Shown here piece after piece: positions 16,594 through 25,661 of a stretch of DNA of 64,000 bases. The position numbers and the translations under genes are program-made. Every line of letters starts with the position of its first letter. Positions within the stretch are counted from its first letter, which is position 1. The notes beneath the pieces are model-generated. The model had not been told where the DNA came from and ran no database searches. It saw only the letters and a program-made list of their open reading frames with translations. The stretch is from Pseudoduganella plicata (GTDB taxonomy: Bacteria; Pseudomonadota; Gammaproteobacteria; Burkholderiales; Burkholderiaceae_D), in the NCBI RefSeq assembly GCF_004421005.1, contig NZ_CP038026.1, forward strand, positions 4,836,001-4,900,000, given 5' to 3'.

Positions 16594-18060
16594 TTGAACC
16601 AGAACCTCTGGAACGAAGACCTCGCCCCGACCACCGCGGCCCAGCGCACCTGGCGCTGGTACCACTTCGCGGCGCTGTGGGTGGGCATGGTCATGTGCAT
16701 CCCGGCCTACACGTTGTCGGCCAGCCTGATCGAAGGTGGCATGTCGGCCTACCAGGCCGTGCTGACGGTGTTCCTGGCCAACGCCATCGTGCTGCTGCCC
16801 ATGCTGGCCATCGGGCATGCGGGCACGAAGTACGGCATCCCGTATGCGGTGCTGGCGCGGGCGTCGTTCGGCACCGCGGGCGCCCGGCTGCCAGCGCTGA
16901 TGCGGGCCATTGTCGCCTGCGGCTGGTACGGCATCCAGACGTGGTTCGGCGGACAGATGATCTACACGCTGCTGGGCGTCCTGATGGGCGCACCGATCGG
17001 TGGCGACAGGCTGCCCGGCCTCGGCATCAATCTGGCCCAGCTGCTGTGCTTTCTCGCCTTCTGGGCCATCCAGTTCTGGTACATCGTGCACGGCATGGAT
17101 GCCATCCGCAAACTGGAGACCTATACGGCGCCATTGAAGATCCTGATCTGCTTCGTGCTGCTGTGGTGGGTGTACGACAAGGCCGGCGGCTTCGGTCCTT
17201 TGCTGGACAAGCCCTCGGCGTTTGTCCCGGGCGGCAGCAAGGCCGGCCAGTTCTGGGCGACGTTCTGGCCGTCGCTAACCGCCATGGTCGGGTTCTGGGC
17301 CACGCTGGCGCTGAACATCCCCGACTTCACCCGCTTCGCGAAGTCGCAGAAGGACCAGCTGGTGGGCCAGTCCGTCGGCCTGCCGGTTCCCATGGGCTTG
17401 TTGGCAGCGCTGGCCGTCATCGTCACATCGGCCACCATCGTCCTGTACGGCAAGGCCATCTGGGACCCGGTCGACCTGGCCAGCCGCATGACGGGTGTGG
17501 CGGTGCTGGTGGCGCTGCTGATCCTGCTGATCGACACGGTCAGCGTCAACCTGGCGGCCAATCTTGTCGGCCCGGCGTACGACTTCTCGGCGCTGGCACC
17601 GAAGCTGATCTCGTACCGCACCGGCGGCTACATCACGGCCGCCATCGCGCTGGCGATGATGCCGTGGAAGCTGCTGGAGACGACGGAAGGCTATATCTTC
17701 ACGTGGCTGATCGGCTATTCCGCGCTGCTGGGTCCCATCGCCGGCGTGCTGATCGTCGACTACTACGCGGTGCGCAGAACGGAGCTCGACGTGTCCCAGC
17801 TGTACCGCGACGACGGTATCTATTCATACGGCAGCGGCTGGAACGCGGCGGCGATGGTTGCCTTCGTGCTGGGCGTGCTGCCGAATATTCCAGGCTTCCT
17901 CAACGCGGCGTTCCCGCACTCGTTTCCGCACGTGGGTGACGCGTTCAAGACGATCTACACGTATGCATGGTTCGTCGGCATCGCCATTTCGGCGGTGGTG
18001 TATGGCGCCATGATGCGCGGCAAAGCGGTTCCGGCGCTCGCGCCGGCAGCTCAATCCTGA
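16594..18060 (+). CDS. NCS1 family nucleobase:cation symporter
   Basis: A 488-residue inner-membrane transporter with about twelve hydrophobic segments. The family features are NEDLAPTTAAQRTW before the first helix, the helix with GWYGIQTWFGGQMIY, and ALNIPDFTRFAKS. It probably imports uracil, thymine, hydantoin or allantoin with a cation; its place between preA and hydA favours a pyrimidine base or hydantoin. The start is TTG at 16594, preceded by ACCGGAGAAACGC. The upstream in-frame ATG at 16546 lies inside the spacer repeats and would add a basic, unconserved leader. Confidence 0.9.
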   Translation: MNQNLWNEDLAPTTAAQRTWRWYHFAALWVGMVMCIPAYTLSASLIEGGMSAYQAVLTVFLANAIVLLPMLAIGHAGTKYGIPYAVLARASFGTAGARLPALMRAIVACGWYGIQTWFGGQMIYTLLGVLMGAPIGGDRLPGLGINLAQLLCFLAFWAIQFWYIVHGMDAIRKLETYTAPLKILICFVLLWWVYDKAGGFGPLLDKPSAFVPGGSKAGQFWATFWPSLTAMVGFWATLALNIPDFTRFAKSQKDQLVGQSVGLPVPMGLLAALAVIVTSATIVLYGKAIWDPVDLASRMTGVAVLVALLILLIDTVSVNLAANLVGPAYDFSALAPKLISYRTGGYITAAIALAMMPWKLLETTEGYIFTWLIGYSALLGPIAGVLIVDYYAVRRTELDVSQLYRDDGIYSYGSGWNAAAMVAFVLGVLPNIPGFLNAAFPHSFPHVGDAFKTIYTYAWFVGIAISAVVYGAMMRGKAVPALAPAAQS

Positions 18061-18079
18061 TTATGAAACGAGAGATGCC

Positions 18080-19474
18080 ATGACTATCATCATTCGCGGC
18101 GGTACCGTGGTCAACGCGGACCGCGCCTTCCATGCCGACGTGCTGTGCGACGGCGACAGGATCGTCGCCGTGGGCGAGCACCTGGAAGCGCCTGCGGGCG
18201 CGCAGGCGATCGACGCGACCGGCCAGTATGTGCTGCCGGGCGGGATCGATCCGCACACGCACATGAACCTGCCGTTCATGGGAACGGTGACGGCGGACGA
18301 TTTCTATACCGGCACGGCAGCTGGCCTGGCCGGCGGTACGACGACGATCATCGACTTCGTCATCCCCGCGCCGCAGCAGTCCCTGCTCGAGGCCTATCAC
18401 CAGTGGCGTGGCTGGGCCGCGAAGTCGGCCGGCGACTACTCGTTCCACGTGGCGATCACGTGGTGGTCCGACCTGGTGCGCGAAGAGATGGGCGAGCTGG
18501 TACACAAGCACGGCGTCAACAGCTTCAAGCACTTCATGGCCTACAAGAACGCGATCATGGCGGACGACGAGACGCTCGTCAAAAGCTTCCGCCGCGCGCT
18601 CGAGCTGGGCGCCATCCCGACGGTGCACGCGGAGAACGGGGAGCTGGTCTACCAGCTGCAGCAGGATTTGCTGAAGCAGGGGCTGACGGGACCGTCATCG
18701 CATCCGCTGTCGCGCCCTCCCGCCGTGGAAGCGGAGGCCGCCAACCGGGCGATTGCCATTGCCAATGTGCTGCATACACCGCTGTATATCGTGCACGTCT
18801 CGTGCAAGGAGTCGCTCGATGCGATCACGCGTGCCCGCGCGACGGGCCAGCGCGTGTACGGCGAAGCGCTGGCCGGCCACCTGCTGATCGACGACAGCGT
18901 CTACCAGCACCCAGACTTCGATTACGCCGCGGCGCACGTGATGAGTCCGCCGTTTCGCGGCAAGGAGCACCAGCGCGCGCTGTGGCAGGGCCTGCAGGGC
19001 GGTAATCTGCACACGACGGCAACGGATCACTGCACCTTCTGCGGCGAGCAGAAAGCGGCGGGACGCGACGACTTCTCGAAAATTCCGAACGGCTGCGGCG
19101 GCGTCGAGGAACGCATGGCCGTGATCTGGGACGAAGGCGTCAACAAGGGACTGCTGACGCCTTCGGAGTTCGTCCGCGTCACCTCCACCAACGCCGCGCA
19201 GATCTTCAACATCTACCCGCGCAAAGGCGTGATCGCCCCCGGGGCGGATGCGGATCTCGTGGTCTGGGACCCCGAAGGCACGCGCACCATCTCGGCGGCC
19301 ACGCAGCATGCGAAAGGCGGTTTCAACGTATTCGAAGGGCGCACGGTCAAGGGCATTCCCAGCACAACGGTCGCCGCCGGCAAGCTGGTATTCCATCGGG
19401 GCGAACTGATGGCCGTGGAAGGGGCGGGCCGTCATATCGACCGTCCCGCGTTTGCGCCGGTCTCGGCGCGCTGA
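18080..19474 (+). CDS. hydA: Dihydropyrimidinase
   Basis: A 464-residue cyclic amidohydrolase that opens dihydrouracil or dihydrothymine to N-carbamoyl-beta-alanine or N-carbamoyl-3-aminoisobutyrate (EC 3.5.2.2; many act on hydantoins). The binuclear metal site is visible: His59 and His61 in DPHTHMN, the carbamylated Lys150 in NSFKHFMAYK, a His in HAENGE, a His in YIVHVSC and the Asp in TATDHCTF. It is the second step of the reductive pathway, after PreTA. The small gaps to its neighbours indicate co-transcription. Confidence 0.95.
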   Translation: MTIIIRGGTVVNADRAFHADVLCDGDRIVAVGEHLEAPAGAQAIDATGQYVLPGGIDPHTHMNLPFMGTVTADDFYTGTAAGLAGGTTTIIDFVIPAPQQSLLEAYHQWRGWAAKSAGDYSFHVAITWWSDLVREEMGELVHKHGVNSFKHFMAYKNAIMADDETLVKSFRRALELGAIPTVHAENGELVYQLQQDLLKQGLTGPSSHPLSRPPAVEAEAANRAIAIANVLHTPLYIVHVSCKESLDAITRARATGQRVYGEALAGHLLIDDSVYQHPDFDYAAAHVMSPPFRGKEHQRALWQGLQGGNLHTTATDHCTFCGEQKAAGRDDFSKIPNGCGGVEERMAVIWDEGVNKGLLTPSEFVRVTSTNAAQIFNIYPRKGVIAPGADADLVVWDPEGTRTISAATQHAKGGFNVFEGRTVKGIPSTTVAAGKLVFHRGELMAVEGAGRHIDRPAFAPVSAR

Positions 19475-19486
19475 AAGGAAAACACC

Positions 19487-20743
19487 ATGAACGATATGAG
19501 CGACGCAATAACGCATCTGCGAATCAATGGCAAACGCCTGTGGGATGCGCTGATGGAACTGGCGCAAATCGGCGCGACGGAGAAGGGCGGCGTCAAGCGG
19601 CTGGCGTTGACGGACCTGGACCGGCAGGGCCGCGACCTCGTGGTCGGCTGGGGCAAGGCGGCCGGCATGAGCATCACGATCGACCGCATCGGCAATGTCT
19701 TCATGCGCCGCGAGGGTACCAACCACGCGCTGCCGCCGGTAATGACGGGCAGCCATATCGATACGCAGCCAACGGGCGGCAAGTTCGACGGCAATTACGG
19801 CGTGCTGGCGGGCCTGGAAGTGGTGCGCACGCTGAACGACCATGGGATCCGGACGGAGGCACCGATCGAGGTGGCCTTCTGGACCAATGAAGAAGGCTCG
19901 CGGTTCGTGCCGGTGATGATGGGTTCCGGCGTCTTCTGTGGCGCGTTCACGCTGGAGCACGCGTACGCGGCAAAGGACACCGAAGGCCGCACTGTCGGCG
20001 AGGAACTGGAGCGCATCGGCTACAAGGGCGAGCAGGTGCCGGGCGATCATCCCATCGGCGCGTACTTCGAGACGCACATCGAGCAAGGCCCCGTGCTGGA
20101 AGATGCGGACAAGGTGATCGGGGTCGTACCCGCCGTGATGGGGTTGTCGTGGTACGACTGCACGGTAACGGGCATGGAAGCGCACGCGGGACCGACGCCG
20201 ATGCATCTGCGCAGGGACGCGATGCAGGCCGCCGCGCGCATCATTCCGGAAGTGGTCGCCATCGCCAACCGTTACCCGCCGTACGGCCGCGGCACCGTGG
20301 GCATGATGCAGGTGTTCCCCAACAGCCGCAACGTCATCCCCGGGCAGGTCAAGTTCAGCATCGACCTGCGCAACGTGAACGAACAGCTGCTGAACACGAT
20401 GCACGAGGAGATCGTGGCGTTTGTCGACAGGACGGCCGCCGAGACGGGTCTGAAAATCGAACTGGAACGGGTGTCGTACTATCCGCCATGCCCGTTCCAT
20501 CCCGACGTCGTCGGCGCCGTGCGCAGCGCCACCGCAAAGCTGGGCTATCCGACAATGGACGTCGTTTCGGGCGCGGGCCACGATGCGATCTACGCCGCCC
20601 GGCTGGCGCCGTCGGGCATGATCTTCGTGCCGTGCAAGGACGGCATCAGCCACAACGAGATCGAGGATGCAAAGCCGGAGCACCTGGAGGCGGGCTGCAA
20701 TGTGCTGCTGCATGCGATGCTGGAGTGCGCCCGCGTGGTTTGA
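19487..20743 (+). CDS. M20 family beta-ureidopropionase / N-carbamoyl amino acid hydrolase
   Basis: A 418-residue zinc hydrolase of the HyuC/allantoate amidohydrolase group. Metal ligands are visible in GSHIDTQPTGGKFDG, NEEGSRF, ETHIEQGPVLE and the late GISHNE. Given its operon, it most likely releases beta-alanine, CO2 and ammonia from N-carbamoyl-beta-alanine, the third step of uracil breakdown. It begins 12 bases after hydA with a good ribosome-binding site (GAAAGGAAAACACC). Other M20 members cleave allantoate or ureidoglycolate, so substrate is assigned by context. Confidence 0.9.
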   Translation: MNDMSDAITHLRINGKRLWDALMELAQIGATEKGGVKRLALTDLDRQGRDLVVGWGKAAGMSITIDRIGNVFMRREGTNHALPPVMTGSHIDTQPTGGKFDGNYGVLAGLEVVRTLNDHGIRTEAPIEVAFWTNEEGSRFVPVMMGSGVFCGAFTLEHAYAAKDTEGRTVGEELERIGYKGEQVPGDHPIGAYFETHIEQGPVLEDADKVIGVVPAVMGLSWYDCTVTGMEAHAGPTPMHLRRDAMQAAARIIPEVVAIANRYPPYGRGTVGMMQVFPNSRNVIPGQVKFSIDLRNVNEQLLNTMHEEIVAFVDRTAAETGLKIELERVSYYPPCPFHPDVVGAVRSATAKLGYPTMDVVSGAGHDAIYAARLAPSGMIFVPCKDGISHNEIEDAKPEHLEAGCNVLLHAMLECARVV

Positions 20744-20750
20744 TCGGGAG

Positions 20751-21650
20751 TCAAACCGGCGCCGCCAGCACATCCACCAGCTCCCGCGCATACCCCGGCA
20801 ACTCGGCATAGCTGCGCATGCACAGCAACAGCCGCCGCCGCGCCCAGGGATCGGCCAGCCTCACCACTTTCAGGTTGGCCGCGTCGCGCGAGCGCACGAC
20901 CGCCGACTCGGGCAGCACCGCCAGCCCGGCGCCGCTGGCGACCATGCGGCAGATCGCGTCGAAGCTGCGCAGCCGCACGCGGTAGCGCAGCCGATGGCCG
21001 AGCCGAGACCCCTGTTCGCCGATATACTGCTGCAGGGCGCTGTCCCCCGCGAGGCCGATGAAGTCATATTCCACGCAGGCGGAAAACGGCAGCACGGCAT
21101 TGCGCCGCAGCCCTTTCGCCAGCGGATGCGCCAGTCCCAGGGCCAGCACCAGGCGGTCCTCCTTGAACAGCCGCGTCTCCAGCCCCGAGCTGTCCACGGC
21201 ATCCGTGACGATGCCGACGTCCGCCAGCTGGTCGCGCATCGCCTCGACGATATCGGTGCTGAGCCGTTCCTCCAGGTCGACGTTGACGTGCGGGTGCTCC
21301 GCCATGAACGTCGCCAGTTTGTCGGGCAGGAACTCCGTCAGCGCCGACGTATTCGACAGCAGGCGAATATGTCCCTTGAGCCCCGTGGCGTATTCGCCCA
21401 GGTCGGCGCGCATCCGTTCCATCTGCTGCGTGATCTGCCGCGCGTGATGCAGCAGGGTGCGGCCCGCTTCGGTCGGCTCCACGCCGCGCCGGCCACGCAC
21501 CAGCAGCGGCACGCCCAATGCCTCCTCCATGCCACGGATGCGGGCGCTCGCCGAAGCCAGGGCAAGGTGCGCATGGGCGGCGCCGGCGGTGATGCTGCCG
21601 CTGTCGATCACGCGCAGGAACAGTTTCAGGTCGGTCAGGTCGAATCGCAT
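20751..21650 (-). CDS. LysR family transcriptional regulator
   Basis: A 299-residue LysR protein: the N-terminal winged helix at about 1-60 (DLKLFLRVIDSGSITAGAAH, EEALGVPLLVRGRRG) and a substrate-binding effector domain. The ATG at 21650 is preceded by GGAGAAAGC. It is divergent from the TauE/SafE transporter gene with an 85-bp spacer, so it probably controls that gene and itself. Its stop lies eight bases from the stop of the ureidopropionase gene. The ligand is unknown; a pyrimidine or purine breakdown product is a contextual guess. Confidence 0.9.
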   Translation of the reverse strand: MRFDLTDLKLFLRVIDSGSITAGAAHAHLALASASARIRGMEEALGVPLLVRGRRGVEPTEAGRTLLHHARQITQQMERMRADLGEYATGLKGHIRLLSNTSALTEFLPDKLATFMAEHPHVNVDLEERLSTDIVEAMRDQLADVGIVTDAVDSSGLETRLFKEDRLVLALGLAHPLAKGLRRNAVLPFSACVEYDFIGLAGDSALQQYIGEQGSRLGHRLRYRVRLRSFDAICRMVASGAGLAVLPESAVVRSRDAANLKVVRLADPWARRRLLLCMRSYAELPGYARELVDVLAAPV

Positions 21651-21688
21651 GCTTTCTCCAGCCTTCGTCTGGAGCGAAGGCTGCGAAA

Positions 21689-21701
21689 GTATATTCCACA
21701 T
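21689..21701. promoter_or_regulatory. GTATATTCCACAT motif, copy 1 (LysR/TSUP divergent promoter)
   Basis: This 13-base sequence between the LysR and transporter genes recurs exactly, in inverted orientation, at 25662-25674 between the second LysR gene and puuD. It is AT-rich in a GC-rich genome and could be an operator or promoter element shared by the two purine-associated LysR loci. Confidence 0.45.
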
Positions 21702-21735
21702 TTGCGGCACCGCAAGCGGCTGGCACACTGCGGCC

Positions 21736-22476
21736 ATGGACACCTACACCGGAACGCACATTATTTACATCGCCGTGGTCTTTCTGCTGGCCGGCCTGGT
21801 GAAAGGCACGACCGGCATGGGCCTGCCCACCGTCGCCGTAGCGCTGCTGAGCCTTGTCATGGCGCCGATGGAAGCCGCCGCGCTGCTTGTCATGCCTTCG
21901 TTGCTGACGAACGGTTGGCAGATGCTGTCGGGCCCGCCGCTGTATCCGTTGTGGCAGCGCCTGCGCGGCATGATGGCGGGCATCTGTCTCGGTACGTTGG
22001 TGGGCGGCGCCGTGATGCTGCAGACTCAGGGCGGCGGCATGGTGCTGGGGCTGGCGCTGGTGCTGTATGGCTTGCTGGGCCTGAGCTCATGGGAGTGGCG
22101 GCTGGCGGACGACAGCCCGCACTGGCTGGCGCCTGTGGTCGGTGGCGCGACGGGGGTGCTGACGGCCGCCACCGGCGTATTCGTCCTGCCAGCGGTGCCT
22201 TATCTGCAGGCGCTGCGGCTGGACAAGGAGGAGCTGGTGCAGGCGATGGGGCTGTCGTTTGTCGTCTCGACCCTGGCGCTGGCCGTCGTGCTGGCGGCGC
22301 ACGACGCCTGGCAGCCTGCGGCCGCCGGCGTGTCGTTCCTGGCCCAACTGCCTGCGGTGGCCGGCATGCTGCTGGGGCAGCGCCTGCGCCGGCGGCTGAA
22401 GCCGGAGACGTTTCGCCGCTGCCTGCTGCTGGTACTGCTGCTGCTTGGCGTGCACCTTGTCGTGGCGAACGGCTGA
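21736..22476 (+). CDS. TauE/SafE (TSUP) family membrane transporter
   Basis: A 246-residue integral membrane protein with about seven hydrophobic helices and the duplicated family motif GLVKGTTGMGLPTVAVAL near the start and VGGATGVLTAATGVFVLP in the middle. Members export sulfite, sulfoacetate and other small anions. Here it sits between pyrimidine and purine catabolic genes and divergent from a LysR gene, so an organic anion of those pathways may be the cargo; nothing in the sequence fixes this. Its stop lies four bases from the convergent uraD-allC stop. Confidence 0.87.
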   Translation: MDTYTGTHIIYIAVVFLLAGLVKGTTGMGLPTVAVALLSLVMAPMEAAALLVMPSLLTNGWQMLSGPPLYPLWQRLRGMMAGICLGTLVGGAVMLQTQGGGMVLGLALVLYGLLGLSSWEWRLADDSPHWLAPVVGGATGVLTAATGVFVLPAVPYLQALRLDKEELVQAMGLSFVVSTLALAVVLAAHDAWQPAAAGVSFLAQLPAVAGMLLGQRLRRRLKPETFRRCLLLVLLLLGVHLVVANG

Positions 22477-22480
22477 CGCG

Positions 22481-24229
22481 TTATCGCGGTGGTAGCCCGC
22501 GCAGGAAGTCCAGCAGTACGCAAGCCGCCAGGTCGGCATCGTCCGCCGTCATCGTCTCCAGCGGATTGTGGCTGATGCCGCCATTGCCGCAGCGGGCAAA
22601 CAGCATGGCCATGTCGGTCAGCGCCGCCATCGCCATCGCATCGTGGCCGGCGCCGGACAGCAGGTCGAAGCGCCGCAGGCCCTGGCGCTCGATCGCATCG
22701 CCCAGCCGGTCCATCAGCCACGGCGCGCACGGCGCGGCGCAAGCCTCGACGATTCTTTCGGCGGCGAAGTCGATGCGGCGCCGTGCACAGATCGCTTCGA
22801 TGCCGCGCAGGATGTCGTCCACTGCCGCCATGCGCACGGCATCGTCGGCCGCCCGGATGTCGAGCGACAGGCGGCACGCGCCGGGGATCACGTTGACGGA
22901 GCCGTTCGGCACCTGCAGCTGGCCGACGGTGCCGACCAGGGCGGGGAAGCGACTGCACCGTTCTTCCACCAGCAGCACGATTTCGGCCGCCGCCGCGGCG
23001 GCGTCCTGGCGCATCGTCATCGGCGTCGTGCCGGCATGGCTGGCAAGGCCCGTCAGGTCGACGAGATAACGCGAGCTGCCCGCAATCGCCGTGACGACGC
23101 CCAGCGGCAAGCCGCGCTCCAGCAGCACCGGGCCCTGCTCGATGTGCACTTCGACAAAGGCCAGCACGTCGCCGGCATGGCGCGCGACGGCGGGAATGGC
23201 GGCCGGATCGTGGCCCGCAGCCGCCAGCGCCGCGCGCATCGTGACGCCGTCCGCGTCCGTGGCGTCCAGCAGTGCCATGTCGAAGCGGCCCGTGATGGCA
23301 TTACTGCCCAGGAACGTACTGCGAAAGCGCACGCCTTCTTCCTCCGCGAAGCCGATGACCTCCACGTGGTACGGCAGCTTTTCGCCACGCGCGTGCAGCT
23401 CGTGCACGAGCGCCAGCGGCAGCAGGATGCCCAGGCGGCCGTCGTACTTGCCGCCGTTGCGCACCGTGTCGTAGTGCGACCCCGTGATCAGCGTCTTCGC
23501 GTCCGGCGCATTGGACAGGTAACGTCCCACGACATTGCCGACCGCATCGATCGTCACGTCCATGCCGGCCGCGCGCATCCAGTCGGCCAGTTGCGCGGCC
23601 GTCTGGCGGTGCGCGGCGGTCAGGTAGGCGCAGGTCAGGCCATCGGCATCGTCGCTGAACTGCGCCAGCGTTTCGGCCCAGTCCATGATGCGCGGGCCGT
23701 AGGCCAGCCGCACAGCCAGCAGGTCGTTCAGGCGGATTTCGGCGATCCGGTGGATCTGCCGCAGGCTCTCGGCGAGTTCGGCATCGCGGCCGTTCTTCAA
23801 CCGCCGCGCGAACGTGGCGATGACCGCCTGGCGGCTCAGGCCCTTGCCCGTCGGCCCCTTGACGGCCAGGATGAACGGGAAGCCGAATTTCGCGTTGTAG
23901 TCTGCGTTCAGGCGGTGCAGCGTCGCGAACTCCTCGGGGCTGCACAGGTTCAGGCCCGAGGCGGCCTGCTCGCCCGTCGATTCGGCCGTCAGCTCGCCCG
24001 CGACGGCCGCCTTGCCGGCCAGCTCAGGGTGGGCGCGGATCAGGCCGAGCTGCTCGTCCGTCGACGCCTGCGTCACCGCCGCCTGCAAGGCCTGTTTCAA
24101 GGCCGTGACGGTGGCGAACGGCCGCTGCGCCGCGGCGCGCTCGGGAATCCACGGCGAGTGTTCGTAAATGCCGCGCAGCGCGTCCACGAAGGCGGGCAGG
24201 GAACAGGTATTCAGGTCGGAGAGTGTCAT
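22481..24229 (-). CDS. Bifunctional OHCU decarboxylase / allantoate amidohydrolase fusion
   Basis: A 582-residue fusion. Residues about 1-168 are a UraD domain: the catalytic His in IRAHPELAGKAA and the family end RIAEIRLNDLLA. The rest (about 169-582) is an M20 allantoate amidohydrolase (AllC-like) with metal ligands in GSHYDTVRNGGKYDG, EEEGVRF, EVHIEQGPVLL and GISHNP. It joins the urate step that yields (S)-allantoin to allantoate hydrolysis. I use the ATG at 24229 (MTLSDLNTC); one at 24238 is also possible. PuuD, which starts this route, is 1.5 kb away. Confidence 0.92.
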   Translation of the reverse strand: MTLSDLNTCSLPAFVDALRGIYEHSPWIPERAAAQRPFATVTALKQALQAAVTQASTDEQLGLIRAHPELAGKAAVAGELTAESTGEQAASGLNLCSPEEFATLHRLNADYNAKFGFPFILAVKGPTGKGLSRQAVIATFARRLKNGRDAELAESLRQIHRIAEIRLNDLLAVRLAYGPRIMDWAETLAQFSDDADGLTCAYLTAAHRQTAAQLADWMRAAGMDVTIDAVGNVVGRYLSNAPDAKTLITGSHYDTVRNGGKYDGRLGILLPLALVHELHARGEKLPYHVEVIGFAEEEGVRFRSTFLGSNAITGRFDMALLDATDADGVTMRAALAAAGHDPAAIPAVARHAGDVLAFVEVHIEQGPVLLERGLPLGVVTAIAGSSRYLVDLTGLASHAGTTPMTMRQDAAAAAAEIVLLVEERCSRFPALVGTVGQLQVPNGSVNVIPGACRLSLDIRAADDAVRMAAVDDILRGIEAICARRRIDFAAERIVEACAAPCAPWLMDRLGDAIERQGLRRFDLLSGAGHDAMAMAALTDMAMLFARCGNGGISHNPLETMTADDADLAACVLLDFLRGLPPR

Positions 24230-24318
24230 CGCAGGCATCCCATGGTGAATGGCGATGATAGCGCCAGTCGGCGGCCGGTGGCTCGACGGTATGATATAGG
24301 ACGTATCCGGGAGAACTG

Positions 24319-24694
24319 ATGAAGCATGTACTGTCGGCGGCAATCTGGCTGTATCGCCGTTTTGTATCGCCCTACAAGGGGTTTGCCTGTGCCACGCGGG
24401 CGCTCACCGGCGGCGCAAGCTGCTCGGCCTATGGCAGGCGTGTCATTGGGCGTTATGCGCGGGGAAGGGCATTGGCTTGCTGCGCCGCCGGCGGCCGGTT
24501 GCGGCGAGGTACACCAGCGTGCCGCCTACGCCGACACGCTGCTGCGCCGGCAGCGCGGCGAGTGCCACGTCGACGTGTGCGACGTGTGCAACCCGCTCGA
24601 TCTGGTCACCTGCGACTGCGGCAACCCTGCCACATGGCGCAAGAGCAAACTGCCGGCGCACTTGCGGGTGAAGTCGCGCAAGGGGCGCAAGTAG
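24319..24694 (+). pseudogene. YidD-like membrane insertion factor, two apparent frameshifts
   Basis: The frame starting at 24319 encodes MKHVLSAAIWLYRRFVSPYKG and ASCSAYGRRVIGRY, a good match to the start of YidD (helps membrane-protein insertion beside YidC/RnpA). It then loses register near 24455. The middle frame gives GIGLLRRR, and after about 24490 a third frame continues CGEVHQRAAYADTLLRRQRGECHVDVCDVC to the stop at 24692-24694. Each change fits loss of one base. The Cys-rich tail (CDVCNPLDLVTCDCG) is an extension beyond the classic short YidD. It is broken as given. Confidence 0.65.
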
Positions 24695-24698
24695 GCGC

Positions 24699-25637
24699 TC
24701 AGCCGGCGCCCAATCCCTTCGCCGCCGCCGTCACCTGGTCCCGCAGCCATTTATGCTCGGGCGCCTGATGCACCCGCTCATGCCACAGCTGGTAGAACCG
24801 CATCGGCGGGAACTTGACGGGCACGGTGAAGGTTTTCAAAGGCAGCGTCTTCTCGTAGAAGCGCAGGAACTGGCGGCCCGTCGTTAGCACGAGGTCCGTC
24901 TGCGTCAGCATGTATGGGATCAGGCCGAAATATGCCGACTCCACCGCCACGTTGCGGCGCAGGTTCTGGCGCTCCAGGAAGGCATCGATCACACCACCAT
25001 AGCCGGGCACGAGCTGCGACGGCGCCACGTGCGGCAGCGCCAGGTAGTCGTGCAGCGTCATCGCATCGCTGGCGGTGCGCTTCGCATACGGACTGGCGGC
25101 ATGCATCGCGCAGATGATCGGATCTTCAAACAGCCTGGAGATGTGAAGGTGCTGCGGCGGCTCATCCCAGTTGGCGATGACGAGGTCCATGTCGCCGTCC
25201 GACAACAGGCGGACATAATCGATGCCCGGCCCGAGGTTGTGGATGACGACGCGGCTTCGCGGCGAGCCGCGGCGCAGCAGGGCCACGACGTTCGGCAGGA
25301 ACTGGCTGTCCAGATAGTCGGGGGCGGCGATATGGAAAGTGCGCGCCTCCTCCTGCGGCACGAAAGGCGTCTTCCTGACGAACAGGTTCTCCGTCTCTTC
25401 CAGAATGCGCTTGGCCGGTTCGAGGAGGCTTTCGCCATGCTGCGTGGGTACCATGCCGCGGGCGCCGCGCACCAGCAGCGGGTCGCCCGTCAGCTCGCGC
25501 AGCTTGCGCAGCGAGGCCGAGATCGAGGGCTGCGGCTGATTCAGTTTGAGCGCCACGCGCGACACGTTTTTCTCGACCAGCAGCAGGTACAGGATGCGGA
25601 TCAGGTGCAGGTCGAGGTGTTGCGGCAGGGCGGACAT
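24699..25637 (-). CDS. LysR family regulator next to puuD
   Basis: A 312-residue LysR protein with a helix-turn-helix (HLIRILYLLLVEKNVSRVAL, QPQPSISASLRKLREL, DPLLVRGARG) and a periplasmic-binding-like effector domain. It is divergent from puuD across 136 bp, the normal arrangement for a LysR activator and its target. Urate, hydroxyisourate or allantoin are plausible ligands by context. The spacer contains an AT-rich palindrome-like zone at 25655-25690 and the 13-base motif shared with the other LysR locus. Confidence 0.9.
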   Translation of the reverse strand: MSALPQHLDLHLIRILYLLLVEKNVSRVALKLNQPQPSISASLRKLRELTGDPLLVRGARGMVPTQHGESLLEPAKRILEETENLFVRKTPFVPQEEARTFHIAAPDYLDSQFLPNVVALLRRGSPRSRVVIHNLGPGIDYVRLLSDGDMDLVIANWDEPPQHLHISRLFEDPIICAMHAASPYAKRTASDAMTLHDYLALPHVAPSQLVPGYGGVIDAFLERQNLRRNVAVESAYFGLIPYMLTQTDLVLTTGRQFLRFYEKTLPLKTFTVPVKFPPMRFYQLWHERVHQAPEHKWLRDQVTAAAKGLGAG

Positions 25638-25661
25638 CGGCTGTTCTATATGAGCGTGAAT

